The notes below the pieces were generated by a model. That model did no database searches. It had not been told where the DNA came from and saw nothing but the letters and a program-made list of their open reading frames with translations. Below are positions 51,283-51,545 of a stretch of 51,545 nucleotides of DNA, in pieces. The position numbers and the translations under genes are program-made. Where the stretch lies: positions 1 to 51,545 of the forward strand of contig SFGO01000006.1 in assembly GCA_004556545.1 (NCBI GenBank), in the 5' to 3' direction. Within the stretch, counting starts at the first letter, position 1, and every line of letters starts with the position of its first letter. The DNA comes from Clostridiales bacterium (GTDB taxonomy: Bacteria > Bacillota > Clostridia > Christensenellales > Aristaeellaceae).

Positions 51283-51545
51283 TCTGCGGCCAAACCCTGC
51301 GCTTCGCTGGTGCTTGGCTACGCGTTTCATGGCTTTCAGCCATTTCTGGCGCTAGTCGGCCTGCAGCCTCCCTTTTCTGCGGCCAAACCCTGCGCTTCGC
51401 TGGTGCTTGGCTACGCGCTTCATGGCTTTCAGCCATTTCTGGAGCCAGTCGGCCTTCGGCCTCCCTTTTCTGCGGCCAAGCCCTGCGCTTCGCTGGTGCT
51501 TGGCTACGCGCTTCATGGCTTTCAGCCATTTCTGGCGCTAGTCGG
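51283..51545. repeat. 93-bp tandem repeat array, truncated by the window edge
   Basis: Copies begin at 51283, 51376 and 51469 (period 93, the third cut by the window end). They differ at a few sites only, for example GCGCTAG against GAGCCAG. Each contains the inverted repeat ATGGCT-TTC-AGCCAT and a GCGCTTCGCTGG block. The period is a multiple of three, so one minus-strand frame stays open with a 31-residue repeat, but no start with a ribosome site or domain is seen. The stretch 51129-51282 shows nothing recognisable. Confidence 0.85.

Noticed and set aside
51283..51545. The repeats at the right edge as a CRISPR array.
   Set aside because: The whole 93-bp unit is repeated with no unique spacers, and no cas genes are in the window.

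Overview
The window looks like chromosome from a GC-rich, endospore-forming member of the Bacillota (class Clostridia). The evidence is the set of sporulation genes (spoIVFA/spoIVFB-type pair, dpaA-dpaB dipicolinate synthase, a SpoIID/LytB-domain protein, a SpoVB-like flippase, an FtsK/SpoIIIE translocase), strong AGGAGG-type ribosome binding sites, TTGACA/TATAAT promoters, an F-type ATP synthase of clostridial character, and the order ylbF-mutS-mutL-miaA-ynbB. Genus cannot be fixed by eye. Most genes lie on the minus strand.

Layout. 1-1590: the 5' part of pckA (minus) diverges from a four-tRNA operon (Lys, Leu, Gly, Gly). 1714-3629: an aldo/keto reductase and a secreted C39-like cysteine peptidase, divergent. 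3761-9909: a complete-looking atp operon (B-E-F-A-G-D-C) with no separate delta gene; the C-terminal domain of delta is instead fused to the front of the alpha subunit. 9910-11913: a long intergenic stretch with a structured-RNA candidate, then a PII-like regulator overlapping a cation:proton antiporter. 11982-17707: a WecE-type sugar aminotransferase with an HdeD-like membrane protein, then an operon of a family 2 glycosidase, RidA and two different ATP-grasp ligases.

17831-25153: SpoVB-like flippase, TrmN6-like methyltransferase, a 1204-residue SpoIID protein with eight SH3-like repeats, and the spoIVFA/spoIVFB pair. 25241-37896: one long minus-strand operon: B12-binding-type radical SAM protein, its TIGR03936 partner, RNase G/E, miaB, a YlbF-family protein, mutS, mutL, miaA and a YnbB-type PLP lyase. 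38071-43800: FtsK/SpoIIIE, an RsiV-like secreted protein and dpaA-dpaB. 43878-47243: a family 65 disaccharide phosphorylase under apparent LacI-type control, and a YkvI-like membrane protein. 47463-51000: a MacAB-like tripartite exporter (adaptor, ATPase, permease) whose permease carries an exact in-frame 30-bp triplication. 51283-51545: a 93-bp tandem repeat array running off the window edge.

The most unusual signals are the delta-CTD/alpha fusion with loss of the delta N-terminal domain, and two sporulation genes (spoIVFA and dpaA) whose Shine-Dalgarno sequence forms the 3' arm of the preceding terminator-like hairpin, with sporulation-sigma-like promoters placed so that the sporulation transcript would lack the pairing 5' arm.
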